Source: Fluviicola sp. (GTDB lineage Bacteria > Bacteroidota > Bacteroidia > Flavobacteriales_D > Crocinitomicaceae). Taken from it: a stretch of DNA of 41,497 nucleotides. The DNA lies in NCBI GenBank assembly GCA_031260455.1, contig JAIRJW010000021.1:1-41497 (forward strand). Reading direction: 5' to 3'. Below are positions 1 to 8,534 of this stretch, one piece after another (the first letter of the stretch is position 1; each line of letters starts with the position of its first letter). The translations under genes were made by a program, and so were the position numbers. The notes beneath the pieces are model-generated. The model was not told the DNA's origin, searched no databases, and was given only the letters and a program-made list of their open reading frames with translations.

Positions 1-363
1 GTTTGTCTGGAGAAAAGTGTTCCGAGAGAGCAGCTGATTTATATCGACGTACACATGGTTACACTGTTGCCGCAATTCACTCATTATGCAGTCCCTTCAA
101 AGGCTGTAAGTGCTGTCACAATGGGAAAACCAATCCTTTTTTGCGGAAACAGGGAAAGTGATAACTGGTCTATGTTCCGGGATTCCGGCTGGTTTATCAA
201 AGATGATGAAGCATTGAAATCCGAGATTGAAGCTTTTTGCATGGAAATCACCAAAGAAGAAATCCGTCAAAAAGCAACCAATGCCAGCACCTATTCATCC
301 AAATTGAACCAAATGGTATTGGATTCTTATCATTTCATCGGTCAGTTTATTTCCAGTATGTAA
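1..363 (+). CDS. Glycosyltransferase, C-terminal part (partial gene)
   Basis: The reading frame is open from base 1 and ends with TAA at 361-363, so the gene starts outside the window. An internal ATG at 55 is not the true start, because coding-like sequence runs through it. The visible 120 residues contain PSKAVSAVTMGKPILFC. This resembles the nucleotide-sugar binding half of GT4-type glycosyltransferases, where a 'P-SK--e-la-GkPil' stretch precedes the donor-site acidic residue. It probably takes part in assembly of the surface glycan encoded by the following genes. The flippase gene on the other strand converges on it, with a 42-bp gap. Specificity cannot be read from this fragment. Confidence 0.6.
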   Translation, partial: VCLEKSVPREQLIYIDVHMVTLLPQFTHYAVPSKAVSAVTMGKPILFCGNRESDNWSMFRDSGWFIKDDEALKSEIEAFCMEITKEEIRQKATNASTYSSKLNQMVLDSYHFIGQFISSM

Positions 364-405
364 GTATTCTGGTTTTTATTTCTTTCAAGAGAAAAATAAC
401 TTTCT

Positions 406-1893
406 TTACTTACCTTTAAAGAGGAACCTGGTTCCCTTTTTCATGTAATTCACCACCTCAGGCTCCAGTGAAAAGAAATAAATCGGAAGAAAGAAACATC
501 CTGCAGACAGAAGTGATTCAACAATAAACTGAATCCATTTATTCCCGATCATTCCCTGCGTAAAATGCCCGATAGCCAGAGTAATCAGCCCCAGTCCTAT
601 AATGATAAACTGGTTCAGATTAAAAGGATGAAGTTTATATACCACCCAAATAAAAATCAGTCGCCCGAAACTATAGACCAGTATTGCAATGGTTGTTGAA
701 ATACCTGCACCAACAATTCCCCAGACCGGAATCATAACTGCGTTCAGCACATATACCGCGATCATCAGGAAGACTGTGAAAAAAATATCATACCGGTATT
801 TTTTGGAAGTCGTAAAAATGGCTCCGTTCAATCCGAAATACATATCCACCAAACGTCCGATCATAATGAAAAAAAACACCCAGATTCCTTCCCGGAATTC
901 CGGTTTCAGGAATGAAAACAGGAAATCGATATTTACCCACACAAGAATGAACATTCCAAGCCCCAGCACCAACGAAACGGAGCTGGTTTTAACGTATAAC
1001 TCTTTCATTTTGTCCATTTGCCTGTGCTTCCAGTAATCGGAGACCAAAGGAGAACTGACACGTATAATGGATTTATACGGAACCTGCAAAGCACTGCTAA
1101 GAAACACAACCGTAGTAAAAATACCCGTGCCGGTCAGTCCCACCAGCTGTGCAATCATTAAAACATCCAGCGAGTTGACCCACACTGCTCCCAGGGTGTT
1201 GAGATACGAATAGGAAGAATAATAAAAAACGATCTTTTTGAATCGCTTGGAAATCTTAATCTGTGACAACCCGATGTTAAATTCATTCATCCGGCGCAGG
1301 TAAATGATTAAAATCAGCGTCGGGATGAGATACAAAAGACTGTGAAGTATTACAAATACATCAAAAGAAATCAGGTCCATCCATTTGAATACCAGAACGA
1401 CTGTTGTAGCAAACCTGAGTACGATTTCATAGGCAAAAACCGCTACAATATTTTTGTAAAGACTTCTCAGATAGATCTCCAGCACCATGAACACGACATA
1501 AGCGATTCCGATCGGAAGCGTCCAGTAATAGTAGTCGATAAACATGGGGGATTTTTCGATATATCCTGCCTGAATCTGTTCCCTGAAAACGACATAAATA
1601 ATAGTGTACAAGAGAATTCCCGCTCCGACGAAAAGCAGGATAAAAGTCAGGAATCCGTGATGGTTCTTTGACTGGTTCCTCATAAACGGGAAAAACTTCC
1701 AGGTAGCGAAAACGGTTCCGAAATTCGCCAGCTGCGCAAAAAGGGTTCCGATTGAAATAATCAGGTTCACCAACCCGATTTGAGCTGTCGAAAGAATCAA
1801 CAGGAATAAGACTCCCTTGTTCAGATAGCCAAGAAGAATTCCCAGATAGGAAATCACAGTTGTTCTGAAAGCATCTTTTTGGACTAATCCCAT
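406..1893 (-). CDS. Polysaccharide/O-antigen flippase (Wzx-like, MOP superfamily)
   Basis: A 495-residue, very hydrophobic protein with about 12-14 predicted membrane segments and an N-terminus (MGLVQKDAFRTTVISYLG) typical of Wzx/RfbX-type polysaccharide biosynthesis proteins. Known members flip lipid-linked oligosaccharide repeat units across the inner membrane. Length fits the family (about 420-500). The ATG at 1893 is the first good start. The gene lies with glycosyltransferases and the pseudaminic acid operon, which fits export of a nonulosonate-containing glycan. It is transcribed toward the partial glycosyltransferase at the window start. The substrate is inferred from context only. Confidence 0.85.
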   Translation of the reverse strand: MGLVQKDAFRTTVISYLGILLGYLNKGVLFLLILSTAQIGLVNLIISIGTLFAQLANFGTVFATWKFFPFMRNQSKNHHGFLTFILLFVGAGILLYTIIYVVFREQIQAGYIEKSPMFIDYYYWTLPIGIAYVVFMVLEIYLRSLYKNIVAVFAYEIVLRFATTVVLVFKWMDLISFDVFVILHSLLYLIPTLILIIYLRRMNEFNIGLSQIKISKRFKKIVFYYSSYSYLNTLGAVWVNSLDVLMIAQLVGLTGTGIFTTVVFLSSALQVPYKSIIRVSSPLVSDYWKHRQMDKMKELYVKTSSVSLVLGLGMFILVWVNIDFLFSFLKPEFREGIWVFFFIMIGRLVDMYFGLNGAIFTTSKKYRYDIFFTVFLMIAVYVLNAVMIPVWGIVGAGISTTIAILVYSFGRLIFIWVVYKLHPFNLNQFIIIGLGLITLAIGHFTQGMIGNKWIQFIVESLLSAGCFFLPIYFFSLEPEVVNYMKKGTRFLFKGK

Positions 1894-1976
1894 CGATTTT
1901 TTGGAATGAATCTGCTAAATTACTTACTATTTTTCTATCAGCAGGAAAGGTGCAAAAAGTATTCTATTTCTGATGA

Positions 1977-2010
1977 TTTGAAAGATTTGTTGATAATTTG
2001 AATAACTTTG
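1977..2010 (+). promoter_or_regulatory. Possible Bacteroidota-type promoter for the methyltransferase gene
   Basis: A -7-like box TAACTTTG lies at 2003-2010, with TTTG at 1977-1980 as a possible -33 element; the spacing of 22 is slightly long. It matches the TTTG / TAnnTTTG pattern known from Bacteroides and Flavobacterium and lies 58 bp before the ATG at 2069. The region is AT-rich, so chance matches are possible. Confidence 0.35.
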
Positions 2011-2068
2011 AACAGAAAGGGAATGGTTATTTTTCAAATCAGTGAATCAATAAAAGGAAACGAATCAA

Positions 2069-2980
2069 ATGGTCAAAAGCACATTTATAGAAAATGGAAC
2101 TACTCATTTATCCGGAAAAATTCCAGCAAGTCTAATAATAAATCAATATCAAAAGCAATTCAACATTGATGTAACAAATGTATTCGGAAACCTTAAAGAA
2201 GTTGAAATTTATCAATGTGATACCAGCGGATATCGCTTTTATTATCCGCTAAATCTTTCAGGGGATTCGAAATTCTATGAAAAACTACAAGAGTATGATT
2301 GGTATTACCTGCCCTGGAAATGGGAACATGCTGAATTCAGTAAATTGGTGCGCGATCACGATCAAATTCTGGAAGTAGGTTGTGGGAAAGGCGATTTTAT
2401 TCATAATCTGATCAAACAAAATGACACTATTCAGTGTGTCGGTCTGGAATTAAATGAAAGTTCTGTCAAATCTTTTGAGCGCTTTGAAATTCTAAACGAA
2501 CGAATTGAAAATCACTGCAAAGCAAATAAGGAAAAATACGATTTGGTTTGCTCCTTTCAGGTTTTAGAGCATATTTCCGATGTTAGCCCTTTTCTTCATT
2601 CGAAAATTGATTGTCTGAAAAAAAACGGAACATTGGTTATCTGCGTTCCTAACAACGACAGTTTTATCAAATACGGAGACCAGGACGTATTGAATATGCC
2701 GCCCCACCACATGGGATTGTGGAATACCGAATCATTAAAAAGTATCGGGAAATATTATGGAGTAGAATTGATTGACATAAAGTATGAACCTTTACAAGAT
2801 TATCATTTCGATTTTTATTTCCGCTTATCACTAAAAAAATATTTAGGTGATTTTTTGTCAAAATCCATTAACCGGATTTTTGTCATCACCCGATTAAATT
2901 ATTTTGTAAGCAAGTACTTAAAAAAGAGAAGCAATAAAATCAAAGGTCATTCGATTTTAGCAATTTATCGCAAAAATTAA
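2069..2980 (+). CDS. Class I SAM-dependent methyltransferase (Methyltransf_23-like)
   Basis: A 303-residue protein with a central Rossmann methyltransferase domain. Motif I is ILEVGCGKGDF at about residues 100-110, an acidic motif II follows (VGLELN), and a motif IV-like FQVLEH lies near residue 167. The later PPHHMGLWN segment is typical of Methyltransf_23 proteins in glycan clusters, which often methylate sugars or lipid-linked glycans. The roughly 95 N-terminal residues are not recognised. It is the only plus-strand gene in its immediate neighbourhood. Its stop codon overlaps the stop of the convergent GT4 gene by 4 bp. The exact substrate is unknown. Confidence 0.75.
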   Translation: MVKSTFIENGTTHLSGKIPASLIINQYQKQFNIDVTNVFGNLKEVEIYQCDTSGYRFYYPLNLSGDSKFYEKLQEYDWYYLPWKWEHAEFSKLVRDHDQILEVGCGKGDFIHNLIKQNDTIQCVGLELNESSVKSFERFEILNERIENHCKANKEKYDLVCSFQVLEHISDVSPFLHSKIDCLKKNGTLVICVPNNDSFIKYGDQDVLNMPPHHMGLWNTESLKSIGKYYGVELIDIKYEPLQDYHFDFYFRLSLKKYLGDFLSKSINRIFVITRLNYFVSKYLKKRSNKIKGHSILAIYRKN

Positions 2981-4236
2981 CTTCCTGCTGTTAACTGCTC
3001 ATACAGTCGTATAAACTTTTCTGCAACAATACTTTCCGAAAAAGCCGACTCAACTTTTGCAATACATTGACCGGAGATTTCCGTTTGACGGATTACCCAC
3101 TCAATCCCATGAATCAAATCATCAGTATCTCTATATCTTGCCAAGTATCCATTCAACCGGTGGTCAATAATATCCGGAATCCCGCCGGTATTAAATGCAA
3201 CTACCGGAGTTCCGCAAGCCATACTTTCAATCAGTGTATTGGGCAAATTATCTTCCAATGAAGGCGCCACAAACAGATCAACGGCGTTATAGCAGGCAAC
3301 AATAGTTTCCGGATCGCTTAAACTTTCTGTAAAATGGGTTGGAAAATAAAACTGGATTTCACTCCTGTCTTTCACATTCCCCATTACCACTATTTCGAGA
3401 TTCTTTTTAATTACAGCTTCCGAATCAAACATTTTTTTCAACGCGGCAGACAAATACTTGTACCCTTTCCGCTCATCATCTGCTTTGGCAGCAACATAAA
3501 GCAACAAGGTCTTATTTTCCGGCAATCCGAACTGTTTCCTGGATGCAGCCTTATCTTTTCTCCTGAAAACCGTGGTATCGATCGGATTCGGAATAGCCAA
3601 AACGCGGTTCCCCTGCAATAAGCTGCTGGTTTTCGCCACATCTGCCAACCAGTTACTACAAGCCACAAATGTGATCTTATTCGTATAAATAGCTTTCTTT
3701 GCTTTCCATCCCCTGGAAGACAAGTCAGTATCATGCGGATGCTTCAAAAATTTACAATCCCCGCATGCCTGCATAAACCTGTTACATTCCCCCGAGTAAT
3801 GACAGCCTCCCGTAAAATACCACATATCGTGTAAGGTAATCACCACCGGTTTGTTCAGACGCATCAATTCTCCAAGCTGTTTGTACGATAAAAAACTGTG
3901 ATTGATCCAGTGAATATGTAAAATATCGGCTTCCCGAACCAATGGATGCCTGCTGACCGGTGTTCCCAGCTTACCAGTTGAAAATGCAAAACGCTCTTTT
4001 TCAGAAACCTCGTAGAACATGAAAAATACTTTTTCCAGGATGAAACGGTACTTTCGGATCCGCTTCTTTAGTTTTGTGTCGGCAACTTCATAAACATGTT
4101 CGCTTTTCGTTTGGGATTCATTTACTAACAAATTTGCTTCAAGTTTTGCTGTTTTATTTAAAGCAACCAAGAGTCTTTTTGCAGCAATTGCAGCTCCTCC
4201 CTGAGTTTCGAACGTATTAATCAACAGGATTTTCAT
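2977..4236 (-). CDS. GT4-family glycosyltransferase
   Basis: A 419-residue GT-B fold enzyme. The N-terminal acceptor domain begins MKILLINTFETQGGAAIAAK, and the segment DILHIHWINH is typical of WcaC/WcaL-like transferases. A cysteine-bearing insert follows (CHYSGECNRF, then CGDC), common in this Bacteroidota subgroup. The C-terminal donor domain has LEDNLPNTLIESMACGTPVVAF with the GT4 E-x7-E-type pattern. It likely adds one sugar to the surface glycan on the cytoplasmic face. Its ATG overlaps the stop of the upstream MptE-like gene (ATGA), so the two are co-transcribed and probably translationally coupled. Donor and acceptor are unknown. Confidence 0.88.
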   Translation of the reverse strand: MKILLINTFETQGGAAIAAKRLLVALNKTAKLEANLLVNESQTKSEHVYEVADTKLKKRIRKYRFILEKVFFMFYEVSEKERFAFSTGKLGTPVSRHPLVREADILHIHWINHSFLSYKQLGELMRLNKPVVITLHDMWYFTGGCHYSGECNRFMQACGDCKFLKHPHDTDLSSRGWKAKKAIYTNKITFVACSNWLADVAKTSSLLQGNRVLAIPNPIDTTVFRRKDKAASRKQFGLPENKTLLLYVAAKADDERKGYKYLSAALKKMFDSEAVIKKNLEIVVMGNVKDRSEIQFYFPTHFTESLSDPETIVACYNAVDLFVAPSLEDNLPNTLIESMACGTPVVAFNTGGIPDIIDHRLNGYLARYRDTDDLIHGIEWVIRQTEISGQCIAKVESAFSESIVAEKFIRLYEQLTAGS

Positions 4237-5099
4237 GAAAGCACGATTTGTTTAAATTCATCATCATCCAATCTTTCAAAACGATCAAGCAAACTGTTTT
4301 TCGAGCAATTATAAATCTGTACCTGCTTTGTTTGAGCATATTGGCTTAATACCTCATACCCTTTAAACACCTTCAGAGAGCTTTCCAGCAAATCTGTCAT
4401 AGTGGTCTTTTTAGCAGGATCAGACGGATCTCCAAGAATTCGCTCCGTGTACTCTTTCTTTTCCTGATACAAATGTAAATCCGTGAGAACCAAATAATTT
4501 TCTTTATTTACTTTGACATTTGTATGCCAATTGTTCTCCGCACCAAATAAAAAGATGCGCTTCACTCCTATTCTCATCGCCAGAAAAAGCATATAGATAA
4601 CAACATTCTGACATTGCGGCATGGCCAGATTCCGGTCATACAACCAATGATTAACAGCCCGAAATCCACCTTTAGCCGTAACATAATTGACAAATCGAAA
4701 CTTTAAATTCTTATTCTTGCGAAGCCCTTGAACAAAAGCCGATTTCCTGCTATTCCAGGGAAGATAAAATGTTATCTCCCAATTCACATCATTCTTCAGA
4801 ATCCGATAAGTTTTTTCAACCGGTTCACTCAGCTGTTCGTTAAAAAAACCCGGGTCCAGTAAGAAATAATTTTCCGGCTTCAGTTGAAAAAAAAACTCGG
4901 AATGACAAAAATGATTCACCACCCCCAGGTCCGTTTTTTCAAAAATCTCCTGGTTATTCAAAATATCCTGTTGAAGCGAAGGGCCATTTCCCAACACAAT
5001 CATATTTTTTTTTGCAGACTTTTCCATAAGGAGAAAATAGTTACTTTTCAGTATAACCTTTCCCAGAGTAAAAATCGTTTGAAAGAACTTATTAATCAT
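4233..5099 (-). CDS. MptE/DUF115-like protein (GNGPSL motif), possible glycosyltransferase-like
   Basis: A 288-residue protein with MIVLGNGPSL at about residues 33-42, a loop seen in the MptE-like/DUF115 family. That family includes the Maf proteins implicated in attaching nonulosonic acids to flagellin. Further conserved-looking stretches are NYFLLDPGFF, LAMPQCQNV and IFLFGAENNWH, seen in unnamed proteins of Bacteroidota glycan clusters. No signal peptide or membrane segment is evident. Translation may start at ATG 5099 or at the downstream MEKSAKK. It heads a two-gene operon with the GT4 gene and diverges from the pseudaminic acid operon. A role in nonulosonate transfer is an inference from the motif plus neighbourhood, not established. 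Confidence 0.55.
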   Translation of the reverse strand: MINKFFQTIFTLGKVILKSNYFLLMEKSAKKNMIVLGNGPSLQQDILNNQEIFEKTDLGVVNHFCHSEFFFQLKPENYFLLDPGFFNEQLSEPVEKTYRILKNDVNWEITFYLPWNSRKSAFVQGLRKNKNLKFRFVNYVTAKGGFRAVNHWLYDRNLAMPQCQNVVIYMLFLAMRIGVKRIFLFGAENNWHTNVKVNKENYLVLTDLHLYQEKKEYTERILGDPSDPAKKTTMTDLLESSLKVFKGYEVLSQYAQTKQVQIYNCSKNSLLDRFERLDDDEFKQIVLS

Positions 5100-5219
5100 A
5101 CTTTACTATTTGTGAGAACGCATCCGGCATCTGATCCTTTAATGTTCCCGAGATGCTCTTTGTCAAGCCCAGTCCCGAACAGTAATTAACGCAACCATCA
5201 TTCATTTGATTTTGGCTGT

Positions 5220-5248
5220 CAAAGATACTATTTTTATAGATTGGCAAA
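5220..5248 (-). promoter_or_regulatory. Candidate promoter of the MptE-like/GT4 operon
   Basis: Read on the minus strand, TTTG (5245-5248) is followed after 17 nt by TATCTTTG (5220-5227), matching the Bacteroidota -33 TTTG / -7 TAnnTTTG pattern. It would give a leader of roughly 110 nt before the ATG at 5099. Confidence 0.45.
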
Positions 5249-5323
5249 TTTCAGAAAACACGAATGCTTCCTGCTATCGTTTTAACAGGCTCTCAAACAA
5301 TTGAAATAAATCTTCATGGATCT

Positions 5324-5507
5324 ACTCTAATCAGTGATTGATGACAGAATTCAATATCACACCTATATACTTTATTTTCCATATAAAGCATTAGTTTGAT
5401 ACAAATCAATACGCTTTGTGATACGCTATACGAATAACGCTCAAAAATGTTTCATGAAAGCACTTTAAATTCAATGATTTGCAAGAATATCAGTCACTGA
5501 TTAGAGT
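5324..5507. repeat. Inverted 14-bp repeat pair in the intergenic region before pseB
   Basis: ACTCTAATCAGTGA at 5324-5337 is repeated exactly in inverted orientation (TCACTGATTAGAGT) at 5494-5507, bounding a 184-bp AT-rich segment. No coding relic was recognised in the rest of the 501-bp gap (5100-5600). The right arm belongs to a longer repeat (5491-5522) that recurs at 15746-15777. The pair could be the ends of a small non-autonomous element or a regulatory repeat; no target-site duplication was found. Confidence 0.5.
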
Positions 5508-5522
5508 TAAACCATCTTCATT
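5491..5522 (+). repeat. Dispersed 32-bp repeat, copy 1
   Basis: The 32 bases here match 15746-15777 at 27 positions with no gaps. The shared core includes CAGTCAC, GATTAGAGTT and CTTCATT. Both copies are intergenic: this one is about 80 bp upstream of pseB, the other just past the 3' end of the T9SS esterase gene. Function unknown. Confidence 0.5.
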
Positions 5523-5546
5523 TTTTAAATCCGGCAGAGTATCTCA

Positions 5547-5575
5547 TTGCACAGACTATTATTTCTATATATTTG
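5547..5575 (+). promoter_or_regulatory. Candidate promoter of the pseudaminic acid operon
   Basis: TTG at 5547-5549 is followed after 18 nt by TATATTTG at 5568-5575, a good match to the Bacteroidota -33/-7 consensus. It lies 25 bp upstream of the pseB start. No strong Shine-Dalgarno sequence is present, as is usual in this phylum. Confidence 0.55.
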
Positions 5576-5600
5576 TAATACCTCAATTTTTAAATGAATC

Positions 5601-6611
5601 GTGAAGGATAAATCGATACTTATCACTGGTGGAACCGGATCTCTTGGAAAGGCTCTTACAAGACACATTTTAAAACATCATCCTGAAATATCCCGTTTGG
5701 TTATTTTTTCCCGCGATGAACAAAAGCAGTTTGAAATGGAGCAGGAATTCTCATCGTCCCAATATCCTCAAATCCGCTATTTTATTGGAGATGTAAGAGA
5801 TTACGAAAGGCTTGAACGAGCTTTTTCAGGTATTGATTATGTCATCCACGCGGCAGCTATGAAGCATGTCCATATTGCAGAATATAACCCGGATGAATGT
5901 GTAAAAACAAACGTTGGCGGAGCCGAAAATGTTATCAAAGCTGCGTTGAAGACAAACGTCGAACACGTAGTTGCCCTTTCAACCGATAAAGCTTGTGCCC
6001 CAATTAATTTATACGGAGCAACCAAATTAACTTCTGACAAACTTTTTGTAGCTGCAAACAATATCAAGGGAAAACGAAACGTGAAATTTTCTGTTGTCCG
6101 CTATGGAAATGTCATGGGATCCAACGGTTCGGTCATTCCCTTTTTTATCAAGCGTAAAAAACTAAACCAGACACTCCCGATCACTGTAGAGTCTATGACC
6201 CGCTTCAATATTTCGCTTCAGGGAGGAGTTGATATGGTCATACATGCACTGGAAACAGCATGGGGAGGAGAAATTTTCGTCCCGAAGATTCCATCCTACC
6301 GGATTCTGGATGTGGCAGAAGCTATCGGACCGGAATGCAGCAAACCGGTTGTCGGAATTCGTCCCGGAGAAAAAATCCACGAGGAAATGATTACTGCTTC
6401 TGATTCTTTTTTCACCTACGACCTCGGAAAGTATTATACCATCATCCCTCAGAAACCTCATTGGAAAGTTGACGAATTCATGATCCATTTCAATGCGAAA
6501 AAAGTGGAAGATGGTTTTGCATATACCTCAGACAAAAACGGAGAATGGGAAACGGTGGAAAGTTTAAGAAGAAAAATTAAAGAACACGTCGACCCCGCAT
6601 TCGAAATATGA
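5601..6611 (+). CDS. pseB: UDP-N-acetylglucosamine 4,6-dehydratase (inverting), PseB
   Basis: First enzyme of CMP-pseudaminic acid synthesis: it removes water from UDP-GlcNAc and inverts C5, giving the 4-keto-6-deoxy-L-arabino sugar. The 336-residue SDR protein has the NADP-binding TGGTGSLG loop at residues 9-16 and STDKACAPINLYGATK, where D129, K130 and Y138 have the same spacing as the catalytic D/K/Y of Helicobacter FlaA1. Length is normal. The start is GTG at 5601: a stop lies in frame at 5595-5597, and the ATG at 5594 runs into a stop after five codons. It heads the pse operon and its last bases overlap pseC in an ATGA. Confidence 0.95.
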   Translation: MKDKSILITGGTGSLGKALTRHILKHHPEISRLVIFSRDEQKQFEMEQEFSSSQYPQIRYFIGDVRDYERLERAFSGIDYVIHAAAMKHVHIAEYNPDECVKTNVGGAENVIKAALKTNVEHVVALSTDKACAPINLYGATKLTSDKLFVAANNIKGKRNVKFSVVRYGNVMGSNGSVIPFFIKRKKLNQTLPITVESMTRFNISLQGGVDMVIHALETAWGGEIFVPKIPSYRILDVAEAIGPECSKPVVGIRPGEKIHEEMITASDSFFTYDLGKYYTIIPQKPHWKVDEFMIHFNAKKVEDGFAYTSDKNGEWETVESLRRKIKEHVDPAFEI

Positions 6612-7801
6612 ACACAATTATTCCATACGGAAAACAGGAAATAACACCGGAAGATATTCAATCTGTAGTAGAAGCACTTCAGTCTGATTTTCTGACACAA
6701 GGTCCGAAAATTATAGCATTTGAGCAACAGTTTGCCCAATATACCGGCTCACAATACGCAGTAGCAGTCAGCAATGGAACAGCTGCTTTACATCTGGCGG
6801 TTATGAGTTTAAATCTTCAACCGGATGAATATGTTATCTGTACTCCGATTACTTTTTCGGCTTCAGCGAATTGTGTAAAGTATGTTGGAGGTCGGGTTTT
6901 ATTTGCTGATATTGATCCGAAAACTTATCTGATGACTCCGGAATCCGTACATGAAGTGATTCGCAGCAACCCCGGTAAAAAAATCAAAGGCCTCATTCCC
7001 GTTGATTTTGCCGGGCGCGTACCACAGCTGGATGCTTTCAGAGAGCTGGCTGACGAGTATGATCTCTGGATTATTGAAGATGCCTGTCATGCTCCGGGAG
7101 GGTATTTTATCGATCAGAAGAAACAAAAACAATCAGTCGGAAACGGATTGTTTGCAGATCTTTCCATTTTTTCCTTTCACCCGGTGAAACATATAGCAAC
7201 CGGAGAAGGCGGAATGATTACAACAAATAACGAATCTCTTTACAAACGATTACTCACGCTTCGTACACACGGGATCACCCGTGAAACAAGTTTATTCGAA
7301 AACAGCATCGAATTTGCCAACGGAAACAGCACAGCAGACAATTACCCTGTGTGGTATATGGAAATGCAAGAGCTGGGCTACAACTACCGGATTACGGATT
7401 TCCAGGCAGCTTTGGGGATTTCTCAGTTAAATCGTGCTGAAAGCAACCTGGAAAAGAGACGTTCCATTGCAAAACGTTATACGGAAGCTTTCAATGAGAT
7501 TCCCCAGGTTATTCATCACTCCGGCTGGATTGAAGGTCATGCCTATCATCTATTCATTCTGGAAGTGGAAAATCGCAGAGGTTTGTATGACTACCTCAAG
7601 ACACAATCTATCTTTGCGCAAATCCACTACATTCCGGTTCACCTGATGCCTTATTACAGGCACCAGGGATGGAAAGAAGGCGATTTCCCAAATGCCGAAC
7701 GCTACTATTCCAGATGCATCAGCATTCCGATGTATCCATCCCTTACAGGTGAGGAAGTTAACTTCGTAATCAAAACAATCAAAGATTTTTACATGCTTTG
7801 A
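6608..7801 (+). CDS. pseC: UDP-4-amino-4,6-dideoxy-N-acetyl-beta-L-altrosamine transaminase, PseC
   Basis: PLP-dependent DegT/DnrJ/EryC1-family aminotransferase that places an amino group on C4 of the PseB product. The 397 residues include IIEDACHAPGG at about 155-165, which holds the PLP-contacting acidic residue, and FSFHPVKHIATGEGG with the Schiff-base lysine K194. The N-terminal YGKQEITPEDI and the C-terminal IPMYPSLT are typical of PseC. The start ATG at 6608 overlaps the pseB stop (ATGA), so translation is probably coupled. A 17-bp gap separates it from the methylase gene. Confidence 0.95.
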   Translation: MNTIIPYGKQEITPEDIQSVVEALQSDFLTQGPKIIAFEQQFAQYTGSQYAVAVSNGTAALHLAVMSLNLQPDEYVICTPITFSASANCVKYVGGRVLFADIDPKTYLMTPESVHEVIRSNPGKKIKGLIPVDFAGRVPQLDAFRELADEYDLWIIEDACHAPGGYFIDQKKQKQSVGNGLFADLSIFSFHPVKHIATGEGGMITTNNESLYKRLLTLRTHGITRETSLFENSIEFANGNSTADNYPVWYMEMQELGYNYRITDFQAALGISQLNRAESNLEKRRSIAKRYTEAFNEIPQVIHHSGWIEGHAYHLFILEVENRRGLYDYLKTQSIFAQIHYIPVHLMPYYRHQGWKEGDFPNAERYYSRCISIPMYPSLTGEEVNFVIKTIKDFYML

Positions 7802-7818
7802 ATTACTAAAGAATTTAT

Positions 7819-8457
7819 ATGGAAAAGAAAACATACCAGACCGAACAAGAGCAATTTTGGGCTGGAGAATTCGGTACAGAATACATTGATCGCAACAAAA
7901 GTGATGCTTATCTTGCATCAAATATTCATTTCTTTGCTCAAGCATTAAAACAAACCTTCCAGCTTAGTTCGGTTATCGAATTCGGTGCAAATATCGGAAT
8001 GAATTTAAAGGCCATCCGGATGCTTTACCCGAAAGTAAAATTAGAGGGTATTGAAATAAACGAAGATGCAACCCGGATTCTTGCGGAAATAATCGGACCG
8101 GATTCTGTTCAAAATTGCTCCATCTTTGATATCGATTCAACTCAAAAGTACTCACTTACTCTTATCAAAGGTGTATTAATCCACATCAATCCGGAAATGT
8201 TAAATCTTGTTTATCAAAAACTGTATGACTGTTCGGAAAAGTATATTCTGGTTGCCGAATACTACAATCCGACTCCTGTTTCAATCAAATACAGGGGACA
8301 TGACAACCGTTTGTTTAAACGGGATTTTGCAGGTGAAATGATGCAGCAATTCAAAGATTTACAATTAATTGACTATGGGTTTGTTTATAAAAATGATCCT
8401 TCATTTCCACAAGATGATATCACTTGGTTTTTAATGCAAAAGAATGACACGATCTGA
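7819..8457 (+). CDS. Pseudaminic acid biosynthesis-associated methylase
   Basis: A 212-residue protein whose start (TEQEQFWAGEFGTEYIDRN) matches the pattern of the pseudaminic acid-associated methylase family (TIGR03587-like). A short Rossmann-type methyltransferase region follows: VIEFGANIGMNLKAI at about residues 54-68 as motif I, then GIEINEDA. The family co-occurs with pse genes and is thought to methylate a pseudaminic acid intermediate or product; the exact reaction is not established. It lies inside the pse operon in the same direction. A 77-bp gap follows before pseF, with no obvious terminator. Confidence 0.85.
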   Translation: MEKKTYQTEQEQFWAGEFGTEYIDRNKSDAYLASNIHFFAQALKQTFQLSSVIEFGANIGMNLKAIRMLYPKVKLEGIEINEDATRILAEIIGPDSVQNCSIFDIDSTQKYSLTLIKGVLIHINPEMLNLVYQKLYDCSEKYILVAEYYNPTPVSIKYRGHDNRLFKRDFAGEMMQQFKDLQLIDYGFVYKNDPSFPQDDITWFLMQKNDTI

Positions 8458-8534
8458 GATATAGTCTAAATTTAGATGTAAAACCGTTCTTGCATTTTCG
8501 TTGGAAAGATAAGAACAAATAAAACGTAGCTTGA

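Noticed and set aside
7550..7945. 131-codon minus-strand frame across the pseC/methylase junction
   Set aside because: Antisense to two well-supported pse operon genes; no domain.
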